Of a stretch of 64,000 bases of DNA, positions 37,420-46,213 are shown piece after piece (position 1 is the stretch's first letter; each line of letters starts with the position of its first letter). The stretch covers positions 1 through 64,000 of the forward strand of contig JBBSET010000012.1 of the NCBI GenBank assembly GCA_038239485.1, written 5' to 3'. A program made the position numbers and the translations under genes. The notes under the pieces were generated by a model. The model saw only the letters and a program-made list of their open reading frames with translations. It was not told where the DNA came from and did no database searches. The DNA comes from DASQEH01 sp038239485. Lineage in GTDB: Bacteria > Actinomycetota > Actinomycetes > Propionibacteriales > Nocardioidaceae.

Positions 37420-37472
37420 TGGGTGTCGACCCTGAGCCGGCAACCTGGCCGTGACCACCGCCGGGAGACCTG

Positions 37473-37925
37473 TCAGGCGGGCGCCGGCGAGCCCATCAGG
37501 CCGTCCACGAGCCGGCCGAAGACCTGTGCCGCGACGACCCTCGTCGGCCAGGCGAGCAGCGTCCCGGTATAGCGGACAGCCGCGTCCTCGCGCCAACGGA
37601 TCGAGCAGCCGGTGGTGGTGGGGGTAATGGTGAGAACCGCCCAGCCGGTGACCACCCGGCCCCGCTTGACGATGCGGCAGACCCCGGCCTCGCCTCCGCT
37701 GGGCGGCCGCCAGTAGGTGATCTCCATCGGGTCGTCGAAGTGCAACGGCCCGACCGAGGTCCGGGCGACGAAGCCGCCGGGCAGTGTCGAGTCACCCGGC
37801 TCCTGCGGTATCAGCCGCACAGTCGTGAACGGGATGAACTCTGCGTGGCGCTCCCAGTCGGTCAAGCGACGCCACGCCTCGACCGCGGACTGGCCGGTAT
37901 GCCGTTCGACCTCGAACTCAGGCAC
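37473..37925 (-). CDS. SRPBCC family protein
   Basis: Protein of 150 aa with a START/polyketide-cyclase-like pattern: MPEFEVERHTGQSAVEAWRR at the N-terminus, strands through the middle, and a long C-terminal helix ending in GLMGSPAPA. Such folds bind hydrophobic ligands or lipids; no ligand can be inferred. The ATG directly follows the stop of the CGNR gene with no gap, so the two are translationally linked. Confidence 0.8.
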   Translation of the reverse strand: MPEFEVERHTGQSAVEAWRRLTDWERHAEFIPFTTVRLIPQEPGDSTLPGGFVARTSVGPLHFDDPMEITYWRPPSGGEAGVCRIVKRGRVVTGWAVLTITPTTTGCSIRWREDAAVRYTGTLLAWPTRVVAAQVFGRLVDGLMGSPAPA

Positions 37926-38498
37926 TCAGGTGCCACTTCCCGTGAGCAGGCGGGTGCGCTTGCGGGCCCGGTACGCCGCGACATTGAGGCGGTTGCCGCA
38001 GGTGCGCGCGTCGCAGTACCGCTTGGAGCGGTTCCGCGACAGGTCGATCAGCACGGCCTGGCAGTCGGGAGCGTCACAGACCTGGAGCCGGTCGGTCTCG
38101 CCGGCCGCGACCACCTGCGCGAGCGCCATCCCGCCGTCGACGGCGAGGTGGTCCGCAAGTGTTGCGCCGGGTGCGAAGTAGTGGATGTGCCACGAGTACT
38201 CGTCGTGGTCGGTCAGGCGTGGGCACACCGGTGCCTGAGCCACCAGCGCGTTGACGCGGTCTGCGACGGCGACCGGGTCGGTCGGTCCGAAGACCGCGCG
38301 AAACCGCTCCCTGACCCGATAGATGCCGCTGGCGTCGCCGAAGTCGCTGTCACGGACACCGGAGATGTGGTGCCGCATGACGAACTCGCGGAGGCTGGCG
38401 GCATCGGGGAGGCCCTCGGCGCCCCCGCACTCCGGGGCCGAGTTCACCAGGTCGACGACGGTTGCCAGCGACCATTTGGTGTCATGGCCGAAGATCAC
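37926..38498 (-). CDS. CGNR zinc finger protein
   Basis: Protein of 190 aa. The C-terminus has the CGNR zinc finger: CDAPDC, then CDARTCGNR, followed by a basic tail (RARKRTR) suited to nucleic-acid binding. The N-terminal two thirds match the ABATE-type stress-response domain. It is probably a transcriptional regulator. It is upstream of and abuts the SRPBCC gene. Confidence 0.88.
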   Translation of the reverse strand: MIFGHDTKWSLATVVDLVNSAPECGGAEGLPDAASLREFVMRHHISGVRDSDFGDASGIYRVRERFRAVFGPTDPVAVADRVNALVAQAPVCPRLTDHDEYSWHIHYFAPGATLADHLAVDGGMALAQVVAAGETDRLQVCDAPDCQAVLIDLSRNRSKRYCDARTCGNRLNVAAYRARKRTRLLTGSGT

Positions 38499-38530
38499 AC
38501 CACCAGGGTAGACACCGATCCGGGGCCGAC

Positions 38531-38980
38531 CTAGTCGCTGGCGTTCTCCTCGGTGGCGTTCTCCTCGGCCAGGATCTGCGCGAGAACCGTGTCGACGTCG
38601 ACGTGCGCGCTCTCGGCACCGGTGGCCACCATGGCCTCGGTGCGGGCGAGGAAGTCACAGAGCTCGTCGGTGCGGGCCTGGATGATCGCCTCACCGTCGG
38701 GCGACGACAGCTCGATGGTCGTGACGGCGCGCCCCCGTGCGTCGAGGCTGGGGTAGATGTGCACGTCGCCGTCGCCGCTGGGGTCGTACGTGCCGACCGC
38801 CAGCAGATCACGGGCGAAGACCCACCTGACATGGGTCTCGCCGGAGCGGAAACAGGCGGAGACTGCGTACGGGTCGTGCTCGTCGTATCGAAGCTCGGCC
38901 GCCAGGGGGACCGCTGACCCGTCAGCGCTGATGAGCTCGAATGTGAGCGCCCGAGTGATGCTGGCTGGCACAGTGTCCAT
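38531..38980 (-). CDS. ssgB: SsgA/SsgB-family sporulation and cell-division regulator
   Basis: Protein of 149 aa matching the actinomycete SsgA-like family: AELRYDEHDPYAVSACF near residue 28, VRWVFARDLLAVG near 50, and ELSSPDGEAIIQ near 93. SsgB recruits FtsZ to septation sites in sporulating actinomycetes. Whether this is the SsgB orthologue or another paralogue cannot be settled by eye. The C-terminus is an acidic, repetitive tail (EENATEENASD). A 20-bp dyad lies about 100 bp upstream. Confidence 0.85.
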   Translation of the reverse strand: MDTVPASITRALTFELISADGSAVPLAAELRYDEHDPYAVSACFRSGETHVRWVFARDLLAVGTYDPSGDGDVHIYPSLDARGRAVTTIELSSPDGEAIIQARTDELCDFLARTEAMVATGAESAHVDVDTVLAQILAEENATEENASD

Positions 38981-39081
38981 GACTGGGCCCTTTCCGTCAG
39001 TCCGTCAGTGGGTAAACGACGCGGCAGCCGGATCGTGACGCCCAGGCGGGAATCATTTATCCGGCGACCCATGATTACAAT

Positions 39082-39101
39082 AAGTAACTGTACAGTCACT
39101 T
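39082..39101. promoter_or_regulatory. 20-bp imperfect palindrome upstream of ssgB
   Basis: AAGTAACTGTACAGTCACTT has 9 of 10 complementary pairs and sits in an AT-rich island (about 39050-39130) between ssgB and tRNA-Val(CAC). It has the form of a dimeric-repressor operator. TACAAT at 39076-39081 next to it resembles a -10 box. The regulator is unknown. Confidence 0.45.
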
Positions 39102-39252
39102 CGTGTGATCCATCAATCGGTTTGACCATGTCCGTCCGAACGTTTTCGGCGCGTTGGAAGAGGCCTCCGGGGGCGAGGGGGTTCCGCGCATCGGTGCGGG
39201 AGCCGCTCGCTCATGCGCTAACGTGTGCCGACGGCCGGAAAACAGGCCCAGG

Positions 39253-39324
39253 GGGCGATTGGCGCAGTGGTAGCGCGCTTCGTTCACACCGAAGAGGTCA
39301 CTGGTTCGAGCCCAGTATCGCCCA
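39253..39324 (+). tRNA. tRNA-Val (CAC)
   Basis: Acceptor GGGCGAT/ATCGCCC, anticodon arm CTTCG-TTCACAC-CGAAG with anticodon CAC, T loop TTCGAGC, discriminator A. CCA is not encoded. It differs from tRNA-Val(GAC) at only 6 of 72 positions and lies in the opposite orientation 3 kb away. Confidence 0.95.
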
Positions 39325-39461
39325 CCCGCTCACACCGTCGTGCACGCCGCATGGCACGCCACCTGACCGCAGCGAACCGGCATCGGCCGTGGGAGAGTGT
39401 GCACGAGACGGTCCGGGGAAACAGCCAGGCCGTCGACACGCACACCCCGGGAGGAGCGCGC

Positions 39462-39740
39462 ATGGCCAACAAAGCCGCGAAGGTCGTCTACCGGCCGATC
39501 GGCCTCGTCTCGAGCGTTGCCGGTGGCGTGGTGGCCGGCATCGTGTTCAAGCAGGTCTGGAAGCGGGTCGGCGACGACGAGGCCGACGCGCCCTCGGCCT
39601 TGCAGTCGGAGTACAGCTGGCGCGAGATCTTGGTGGCTGCGGCCGTCCAGGGAGCCATCTACGCTGTCGTGAAGGCAGCCGTCGACCGCGGCGGAGCCAA
39701 GGCGTTCGAGCGATGGACCGGAGAGTGGCCAGGAGACTGA
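39462..39740 (+). CDS. DUF4235 family membrane protein
   Basis: Protein of 92 aa. The N-terminus VVYRPIGLVSSVAGGVVAG and the C-terminal segment EILVAAAVQGAIYAVVKA form two probable membrane helices, matching DUF4235. GGGAGGAG precedes the ATG at 6 nt. The role is unknown; such proteins are common in actinobacterial envelopes. It is upstream of another small YtxH-like protein. Confidence 0.85.
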   Translation: MANKAAKVVYRPIGLVSSVAGGVVAGIVFKQVWKRVGDDEADAPSALQSEYSWREILVAAAVQGAIYAVVKAAVDRGGAKAFERWTGEWPGD

Positions 39741-39853
39741 GCCGCTTACGTTGGGCCGTTTCAAGCTGAGCGCACCGAGCACAGGCGACGAGGCGGAACC
39801 GCCATCCGGGGAGTTGCGACCCCGGCGCCCCCCGAACTCCACAGGAGACCGAC

Positions 39854-40159
39854 ATGAGCAAGCTTTCGATGATCACCGCGGGTGCGGTCGGGTACGTGCT
39901 GGGAGCGCGCGCCGGACGGGAGCGGTACGAGCAGATCGCCGGCCAGGCACGGCGCATCTGGACCAGCCCGACGGTCCAGAAGGCCAGCCACAACGCGCAG
40001 GACCTGGCCCGCGACAAGGCGCCGATCGTCGGTGAGAAGCTCGCCGGCGCCGCGAAGAGTGCGGCCGGAGGCGCCGCCGCCGCTGCCGGGAGTGCTGCCG
40101 CAGCCGCCGCGGCGAAGGTCAGCAGCGACGGCCAGTCCTCGACCACGCCGTCGGCCTGA
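39854..40159 (+). CDS. YtxH-like small protein
   Basis: Protein of 101 aa. The N-terminal hydrophobic segment AGAVGYVLGARAGRERYEQI is typical of YtxH-like proteins; a helical middle follows and the last third is almost all Ala, Gly and Ser. GGAG precedes the ATG. A single short membrane segment is likely. Function is unknown. Confidence 0.7.
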   Translation: MSKLSMITAGAVGYVLGARAGRERYEQIAGQARRIWTSPTVQKASHNAQDLARDKAPIVGEKLAGAAKSAAGGAAAAAGSAAAAAAAKVSSDGQSSTTPSA

Positions 40160-40305
40160 GCTGGCCGGGGCCACCGGCGGGCGACCCACCCTCGGCACCA
40201 CCAGTCGAGCCAGCCGCTGAAACTCCCGCGACCCGCGAGGAGTCGCTGGATACGATCGAGCCCTCGGCGCGCCACCGTGGCCCGCCACCGTCTCGAGGAG
40301 CCACC

Positions 40306-42318
40306 GTGTCGGAGTTGAACGTCACCGTCCTGAGCGCAGCAGACCGTGCTGGGCGGGGCGTGGAGACGGGCACGCTGGCCTGGCAGCTCTTCGTCGACGA
40401 CCCGGCTGTCATCGCCGCCAGAGTCGACGGCGAGCTTCGCGACCTGTCGTACCCGCTGCGCGACGGCGACGAGGTCGAGCCGGTCGCGATCGACACCGAC
40501 GACGGCAGGAGCATCCTGCGGCACTCGGCGGCGCACGTGATGGCTCAGGCAGTGCAGGAGCTGTTCCCCTCGGCCCGGCTCGGGATCGGGCCACCGATCG
40601 CCGACGGGTTCTACTACGACTTCGACGTCGAGGAACCGTTCAAGCCCGAGGACCTGACCCGGATCGAGTCGCGGATGCGCAAGATCATCAAGGAGGGCCA
40701 GCGCTTCTCGCGGCGGATGGTGAGCGACGAGGACGCCAGGTCCGAGCTCGCCGACGAGCCCTACAAGCTGGAGCTGATCGGCCTCAAGGGCGTGGCCGCC
40801 GACTCCGAGGCGGACGGCGCCGGTGTCGAGGTCGGCGGCCAGGAGCTGTCCATCTACGACAACCTGCGTCGCGACGGCGCGCTCGCCTGGAAGGATCTGT
40901 GCCGCGGCCCGCACCTTCCCACCACCAAGCGGATCCCCGCCTTCACACTGCTGCGCACGGCGGCGGCCTACTGGCGCGGCAGCGAGGACAATCCTCAGCT
41001 GCAGCGCATCTACGGCACCGCATGGGAGAGCAAGGAGGCGCTCGACGCCTACCTCGAGCGGCTAGAGGAGGCTGCCCGTCGGGACCACCGAAGGCTCGGG
41101 GTGGAGCTGGACCTGTTCAGCTTCCCTGACGAGATCGGCTCCGGACTCGCGGTCTTCCACCCCAGGGGCGGGGTGCTGCGCAAGACCATGGAGGACTACT
41201 CCCGCCAGCGCCACGTCGAGAGCGGGTACGAGTTCGTCTACAGCCCCCATATCAGCAAGTCGGTACTGTTCGAGACCTCGGGCCACCTGGACTGGTTCGC
41301 CGACGGCATGTACCCGCCGATGCACGTCGACGAGGAGACCAGCGCTGACGGCAGCGTCAAGAAACCGGGGCAGGACTACTACCTCAAGCCGATGAACTGC
41401 CCGTTCCACTGCTTGATCTTCCGGGCCCGCGGCCGGTCGTACCGCGAGCTCCCGCTGCGGCTGTTCGAGTTCGGCTCGGTGTACCGCTACGAGAAGTCCG
41501 GCGTGATCCACGGCCTGACCAGGGTCCGGGGCATGACCCAGGACGACGCGCACATCTTCGCGACCCGCGAGCAGCTGACCTCCGAGCTCACCAGCCTGCT
41601 CACCTTCGTGCTCGACCTGCTGAGGGACTACGGTCTCGAGGACTTCTACCTGGAGCTCTCCACCAAGGACCCCGTCAAGTACGTCGGCTCGGACGAGATC
41701 TGGGACGAGGCGACCGAGATCCTGCGGCGGGTGGCCACGGACTCCGGGCTCGAGCTGGTCCCGGATCCCGGGGGCGCGGCCTTCTACGGACCCAAGATCT
41801 CCGTGCAGGCACGCGACGCCATCGGCCGTACCTGGCAGATGTCGACCATCCAGCTCGACTTCAACGAGCCGGAGCGGTTCGGGCTCGAGTACACCGCGCC
41901 CGACGGGTCGAGGCAACGGCCGGTGATGATCCACCGGGCCCTGTTCGGATCGATCGAGCGGTTCATCGCCGTGCTGACCGAGCACTACGCCGGGGCGTTC
42001 CCTCCCTGGCTGTCGCCCGTCCAGGTGGTGGCCATCCCGATCGCCGAGCGCCACGACGAATATCTGTCCTCGCTCGCTGGCGAGCTGAGGCGGCGCGGTG
42101 TGCGCGTGGAGGTCGACCGCTCCGACGACCGGATGCAGAAGAAGATCCGCAACGCTCAGCTGCAGAAGGTGCCGTTCATGGTCATCGCCGGGGACCGCGA
42201 CGTGGAGGAGGGCGCGGTCTCGTTCCGCTACCGCGACGGGCGCCAGGACAACGGCGTGCCGACGGGCGAGGCGGTGGCGCGGATCGTGGAGGCGGTCGAG
42301 CAGCGGATCCAGGTATGA
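40306..42318 (+). CDS. thrS: Threonine-tRNA ligase
   Basis: Protein of 670 aa with all domains: N-terminal TGS-like domain, the editing domain with HSAAHVMAQA, the class II core with zinc ligands starting at NCPFHC, motif 2 RVRGMTQDDAHIF, and a C-terminal anticodon-binding domain ending in VEAVEQRI. It charges tRNA-Thr. The GTG at 40306 is preceded by GAGGAG. It overlaps the HIT gene by 4 bp (ATGA). No T-box was recognised upstream. Confidence 0.97.
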   Translation: MSELNVTVLSAADRAGRGVETGTLAWQLFVDDPAVIAARVDGELRDLSYPLRDGDEVEPVAIDTDDGRSILRHSAAHVMAQAVQELFPSARLGIGPPIADGFYYDFDVEEPFKPEDLTRIESRMRKIIKEGQRFSRRMVSDEDARSELADEPYKLELIGLKGVAADSEADGAGVEVGGQELSIYDNLRRDGALAWKDLCRGPHLPTTKRIPAFTLLRTAAAYWRGSEDNPQLQRIYGTAWESKEALDAYLERLEEAARRDHRRLGVELDLFSFPDEIGSGLAVFHPRGGVLRKTMEDYSRQRHVESGYEFVYSPHISKSVLFETSGHLDWFADGMYPPMHVDEETSADGSVKKPGQDYYLKPMNCPFHCLIFRARGRSYRELPLRLFEFGSVYRYEKSGVIHGLTRVRGMTQDDAHIFATREQLTSELTSLLTFVLDLLRDYGLEDFYLELSTKDPVKYVGSDEIWDEATEILRRVATDSGLELVPDPGGAAFYGPKISVQARDAIGRTWQMSTIQLDFNEPERFGLEYTAPDGSRQRPVMIHRALFGSIERFIAVLTEHYAGAFPPWLSPVQVVAIPIAERHDEYLSSLAGELRRRGVRVEVDRSDDRMQKKIRNAQLQKVPFMVIAGDRDVEEGAVSFRYRDGRQDNGVPTGEAVARIVEAVEQRIQV

Positions 42319-42851
42319 CGACGTACGAGCGTCAACAGGGAGCGGGTGAGCCCGACTCGTTCTTCCGGCTCTGGACGCCGCACCGGATGGCCTACATCAA
42401 AGGCGAGAACAAGGCCTCGGACGACGACGACGGCTGCCCGTTCTGCACGATCCCGACGATGTCCGACGAGGACGGCCTGATCGTGCGGCGGGGCGAGGCG
42501 GCCTACGCGGTGCTCAACCTGTACCCGTACAACCCTGGCCACCTGATGGTCTGCCCCTACCGCCACGTTGGCGACTACACCGAGCTCACCGGCGACGAGA
42601 CGGCGGAGGTGGCGACCCTGACACGTGCGGCCATGCTCGCGGTGCGGTCGGCCAGCGGAGCGCACGGGTTCAACATCGGTATGAACCAGGGTGCGGTCGC
42701 CGGGGCGGGAATAGCGGCTCATCTGCACCAGCACGTGGTCCCCCGGTGGGGGGGCGACACGAACTTCATGCCTGTCGTCGGCCAGACCAAGGTGCTGCCG
42801 CAGCTGCTGCGAGACACCCGGGCGATCCTCGCCGACGGCTGGCCCGGCTGA
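42315..42851 (+). CDS. HIT family hydrolase
   Basis: Protein of 178 aa. The histidine triad is HLHQHVV near residue 136, with GFNIGMNQGAVAGAG before it. CPFC near residue 41 may be part of a zinc site. In actinobacteria this gene follows thrS and precedes pgsA, and the group is usually annotated as Ap4A-type phosphorylase/hydrolase. Substrate is not proven. Coupled to thrS by ATGA overlap. Confidence 0.9.
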   Translation: MTTYERQQGAGEPDSFFRLWTPHRMAYIKGENKASDDDDGCPFCTIPTMSDEDGLIVRRGEAAYAVLNLYPYNPGHLMVCPYRHVGDYTELTGDETAEVATLTRAAMLAVRSASGAHGFNIGMNQGAVAGAGIAAHLHQHVVPRWGGDTNFMPVVGQTKVLPQLLRDTRAILADGWPG

Positions 42852-42869
42852 CCCTCGGCAGAACGCGGG

Positions 42870-43853
42870 TCAGGTCAGGGCGCGAACGACTGCGCTGGCG
42901 AGGACCACCTCCCCCGGTGTCGTCGGGATCTCGCGGTCGGAGAAGCCGGCCGTCGGCAGCACCATGACCACGATGGCGGAGGAGCCTGTCAGGATCAGCA
43001 GGTCACCGGCACGATCGTCGCGCGAGAGCGCTTGGACGTTCGCACCCGCTGACGGCAGGTCGACGCGACGGTAGACCGACGCCCTCGCGAGACGGTCGTA
43101 CGTCGCGACCGCATATGGGGAGCGGAAGACGGTGACGACCGCGGACCCCGGCAGGGCGGTCCAGGAGCACATGACCGAGCCGTCCGCACCGGAGAGCTCT
43201 CCGGACAGGGCTGGGCGTGCCCCGACTCCGGCTGCCACCGCCCTCACCGGCACCTGCGCGCACTGTCGCCGGGGATTGGTGGACTCCACGACGGGGTTGC
43301 CGGGCAGCCGCGCGAGGGCGTCGCCAGCGAGGTCCAGCAGTACCGCTCGGCGGATCGGCCGCGCGGTGTCAAGTGTCGCGCTCACCGTGACGATCGAGCT
43401 GTGGACGAGGACGTGGACACTGATCTGTCCACCTTCTTTGCGGACGACGGCGCCCTCACCCAGCCGGTCGACGACCGCCGGGTCCCCGCCCGCCGCCTCG
43501 CCGTACGCGTCGTTGAACACCTCCGCCGACACCGGGCCGACGGCGAGCGCGACACTCAGGATCGGCTCTGCGAAGGTCGTCCCGAGGTCGCACTGGAGTG
43601 TGGCCACCCTCGCCGCGGCGAACTCGAGACCGACCGGACGCAGACTTCTGCCGGCGACGGCGGCGGTGTCAGCACCTGTGACCAGTCCACAGACGTCGAC
43701 GGGCGTGGGTGTGCCGTGTTGCGGGACGGGCACCGCCGCCGTGTCGGCCACGTTGTCGGGGCCCTGCCCGCCCCCGCAGGCGGTGACCAGGCCCGACCCC
43801 GCCAGCATGGCGGCGGCGCACGGGATGCGCACCCACCATGCCGCAACCTTCAT
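42870..43853 (-). CDS. Lipoprotein, DUF3558-like
   Basis: Protein of 327 aa. The signal sequence ends with the lipobox LVTAC, predicting a lipid-anchored surface protein. The mature part has several cysteines and strands (ATLQCDL, QCAQVPV, VMCSWTAL) in two similar halves, as in DUF3558-type actinobacterial lipoproteins. It starts 9 bp after the EF-G-like gene, so they are probably co-transcribed. Function is unknown. Confidence 0.75.
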   Translation of the reverse strand: MKVAAWWVRIPCAAAMLAGSGLVTACGGGQGPDNVADTAAVPVPQHGTPTPVDVCGLVTGADTAAVAGRSLRPVGLEFAAARVATLQCDLGTTFAEPILSVALAVGPVSAEVFNDAYGEAAGGDPAVVDRLGEGAVVRKEGGQISVHVLVHSSIVTVSATLDTARPIRRAVLLDLAGDALARLPGNPVVESTNPRRQCAQVPVRAVAAGVGARPALSGELSGADGSVMCSWTALPGSAVVTVFRSPYAVATYDRLARASVYRRVDLPSAGANVQALSRDDRAGDLLILTGSSAIVVMVLPTAGFSDREIPTTPGEVVLASAVVRALT

Positions 43854-43862
43854 GCAGCGACC

Positions 43863-46028
43863 CTACTGAGCGGCGCTCATCCGGGCTGCCAGCTGTGACG
43901 GCATGACGTCGTACCGGGAGAAGGTCCGGCTGAACGTCCCGGTGCCGTGGCTGATCGAGCGCAGGTCGGTGGCGTAGCGGACCAGCTCGAGCTGGGGAGC
44001 CTCGGCGCGGACCAGGGTGCGGCCGCCGCCTACCGGCTCGGTACCGAGCACGTGGGCACGCCTGGTGGACAGGTCGCCCATCACCGCACCGACGAAGTCG
44101 TCGTCGATGAGCACCTCGACGCCGTCGATCGGCTCGAGCAGCTGGACCCCGGCGGCCGCCGCCGCCTCTTTCAGGGCCAGCGCACCGGCCGTCTGAAAGG
44201 CCATGTCGCTCGAGTCCACACTGTGCGACTTGCCGTCGCGTAAGGTCACGCGCAGGTCCACGACGGGATACCCCGCTGCCAGCCCCCGCTCGAGCTGGGC
44301 GCGAACGCCCTTCTCGACGCTGGGGATGAACTGGCGCGGCACCGATCCGCCCACGACCTTGTCGACGAACTCGAAGCCGCTGCCGGCGGGGAGCGGCTCG
44401 ACATCGACCTCGCAGACGGCGTACTGGCCGTGCCCGCCGCTCTGCTTCACATGGCGGCCGCGCCCCCTCGAGGCGCCAGCGAGCGTCTCGCGAAGGGGCA
44501 CGCGGACGTCGACCTGCTCGACCTGCACGCCGTACCGGTTGGCGAGCCGGTCGAGCAGGACGTCGGCATGTGCCTCTCCGAGGCACCACAGGACGAGCTG
44601 GAGCGTCTCGGGGTGGTGCTCGATCGAGACGGTCGGGTCCTCTGCCGCGAGTCGCTGCAGCGCCTGGCCGAGCTTGTCCTCGTCGGCCTTGGCGTGGGCG
44701 ACGAGGGCGATCGGGAGGAGCGGCTCCGGCATCAGCCACGGCTGCATCACCAGTGGGTTCGCCTTGTCGCTGAGCGTGTCGCCGGTCTCCGCGCGAGACA
44801 GCCTCGCGATGGCGCAGATGTCGCCCGCGATCGCGGCCGTGGTGAGGCGCTGGGTCTTGCCGAGCGGCGACGACAGCGCGCCGATCCGCTCGTCCTCGTC
44901 GTGGTCCTCGTGCCCGTGGTGCTCGACGGCGAAGTCCGAGAGGTGGCCCGAGACGTGGACGACGGCGTCGGGGCGCACGGTGCCGGAGAACACCCTGACC
45001 ATGCTGATTCTGCCGACATAGGGGTCCGAGGTCGTCTTGACCACCTCGGCGAGCAGGTCGCCGTCGGGGTCGCAGGCCAGACCGAGGACTTTGCGTCCGG
45101 CCGTGGTGTAGACCTCGGGGAAGGGATGCTCCGACGGCGGCGGAAAGGCCTGCGTGACGATCTCCAGCAGCTCGGCGAGGCCCAGCCCGTTGAGAGCCGA
45201 CACCGGTATGACGGGGAAGAACGAGCCGCGCGCGACCGCCGTCTCCAGGTCGTCGACGAGCAGCGAGACGTCGATCTCCTCGCCCGACATGTAGCGCTCC
45301 ATCAGGGTCTCGTCCTCGGACTCCTCGATGATGCCTTCGATCAGGGTGCCTCGTTGGTCGGCGATGAGCAGCTGCTCGTCCTCGGTCGGCGGTCTGACCC
45401 GCCTCGCGGCCCCGGTCTCGCCCGAGTAGTCCGACACGGTCTCCGAAAGCAGCGCGACCAGGTCGTCGACCTCCGAGCCGGCGTGGGTCACTGGGACGTA
45501 CAGCGGTATGACCTTCGTACCGAAGACGCTCTGGGCCTGGGCCAGCGCGGCACCGTAGTCGGCACGCGGATGGTTCAGCTTGCTGATCACGACGCTTCGA
45601 GGCATGCCGACGCTCTCGCACTCGAGCCAGAGCGCCCTGGTCGCGCCATCGATGCCGTCGATGGCCGATATCACGAAAAGGGCGCAGTCGGCCGCCCTCA
45701 GCCCCGCTCGGAGCTCCCCCACGAAGTCGGCGTATCCGGGGGCGTCGAGCAGGTTGATCTTCACGGAGCCGACGGTGATGGGGGCCAAGCTGAGGCTCAC
45801 CGATCGCTGCTGCCGTATCTCGGCCTCGTCGTAGTCGCTCGTGGTCGTGCCGTCCTCGACCCGGCCGACGCGGTTGATCACCCCTGTCGAGGCGAGGAGG
45901 GCCTCCACCAGTGTCGTCTTGCCCGAGCCGGACGGGCCGACGAGGACGACGTTGCGGATCGACGCTGGGCTGTCGGGCTGGTGTCCTGCCGCGTCGGGGG
46001 CACCGGCCCCACCTGGTCTGCCTGGCAT
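43863..46028 (-). CDS. Elongation factor G-like GTPase (EF-G2/FusA2 type)
   Basis: Protein of 721 aa with EF-G domain order. G1 is GPSGSGKTT (31-39). G3 is DAPGY (95-99): the catalytic His of DTPGH is Tyr, a feature I recall for FusA2 proteins. G4 is SKLN (149-152): NKxD has lost its Asn and its specificity Asp. The domain IV/V end is intact, with HVKQSGGHGQYAVCEV. It is not the essential EF-G; a specialised role is likely. ATG at 46028 has GGAG upstream. Confidence 0.9.
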   Translation of the reverse strand: MPGRPGGAGAPDAAGHQPDSPASIRNVVLVGPSGSGKTTLVEALLASTGVINRVGRVEDGTTTSDYDEAEIRQQRSVSLSLAPITVGSVKINLLDAPGYADFVGELRAGLRAADCALFVISAIDGIDGATRALWLECESVGMPRSVVISKLNHPRADYGAALAQAQSVFGTKVIPLYVPVTHAGSEVDDLVALLSETVSDYSGETGAARRVRPPTEDEQLLIADQRGTLIEGIIEESEDETLMERYMSGEEIDVSLLVDDLETAVARGSFFPVIPVSALNGLGLAELLEIVTQAFPPPSEHPFPEVYTTAGRKVLGLACDPDGDLLAEVVKTTSDPYVGRISMVRVFSGTVRPDAVVHVSGHLSDFAVEHHGHEDHDEDERIGALSSPLGKTQRLTTAAIAGDICAIARLSRAETGDTLSDKANPLVMQPWLMPEPLLPIALVAHAKADEDKLGQALQRLAAEDPTVSIEHHPETLQLVLWCLGEAHADVLLDRLANRYGVQVEQVDVRVPLRETLAGASRGRGRHVKQSGGHGQYAVCEVDVEPLPAGSGFEFVDKVVGGSVPRQFIPSVEKGVRAQLERGLAAGYPVVDLRVTLRDGKSHSVDSSDMAFQTAGALALKEAAAAAGVQLLEPIDGVEVLIDDDFVGAVMGDLSTRRAHVLGTEPVGGGRTLVRAEAPQLELVRYATDLRSISHGTGTFSRTFSRYDVMPSQLAARMSAAQ

Positions 46029-46213
46029 GGTGGTCTCCGTTTCTCCGGCGGCGGCCAGATCGGCCGCCGGCTCGAGCCTTCCGGCGCTTGACCCCACCTT
46101 TGCGTTCTCGCGGCCGTGGCACAAGGACAGCTGGGGGGTGTGCGGCCGGTAGCATCGACGCAGATTTGGCCTTCGCGGACTGTCCCCACAACCAGAGAGT
46201 TGCGACTGCTTCG

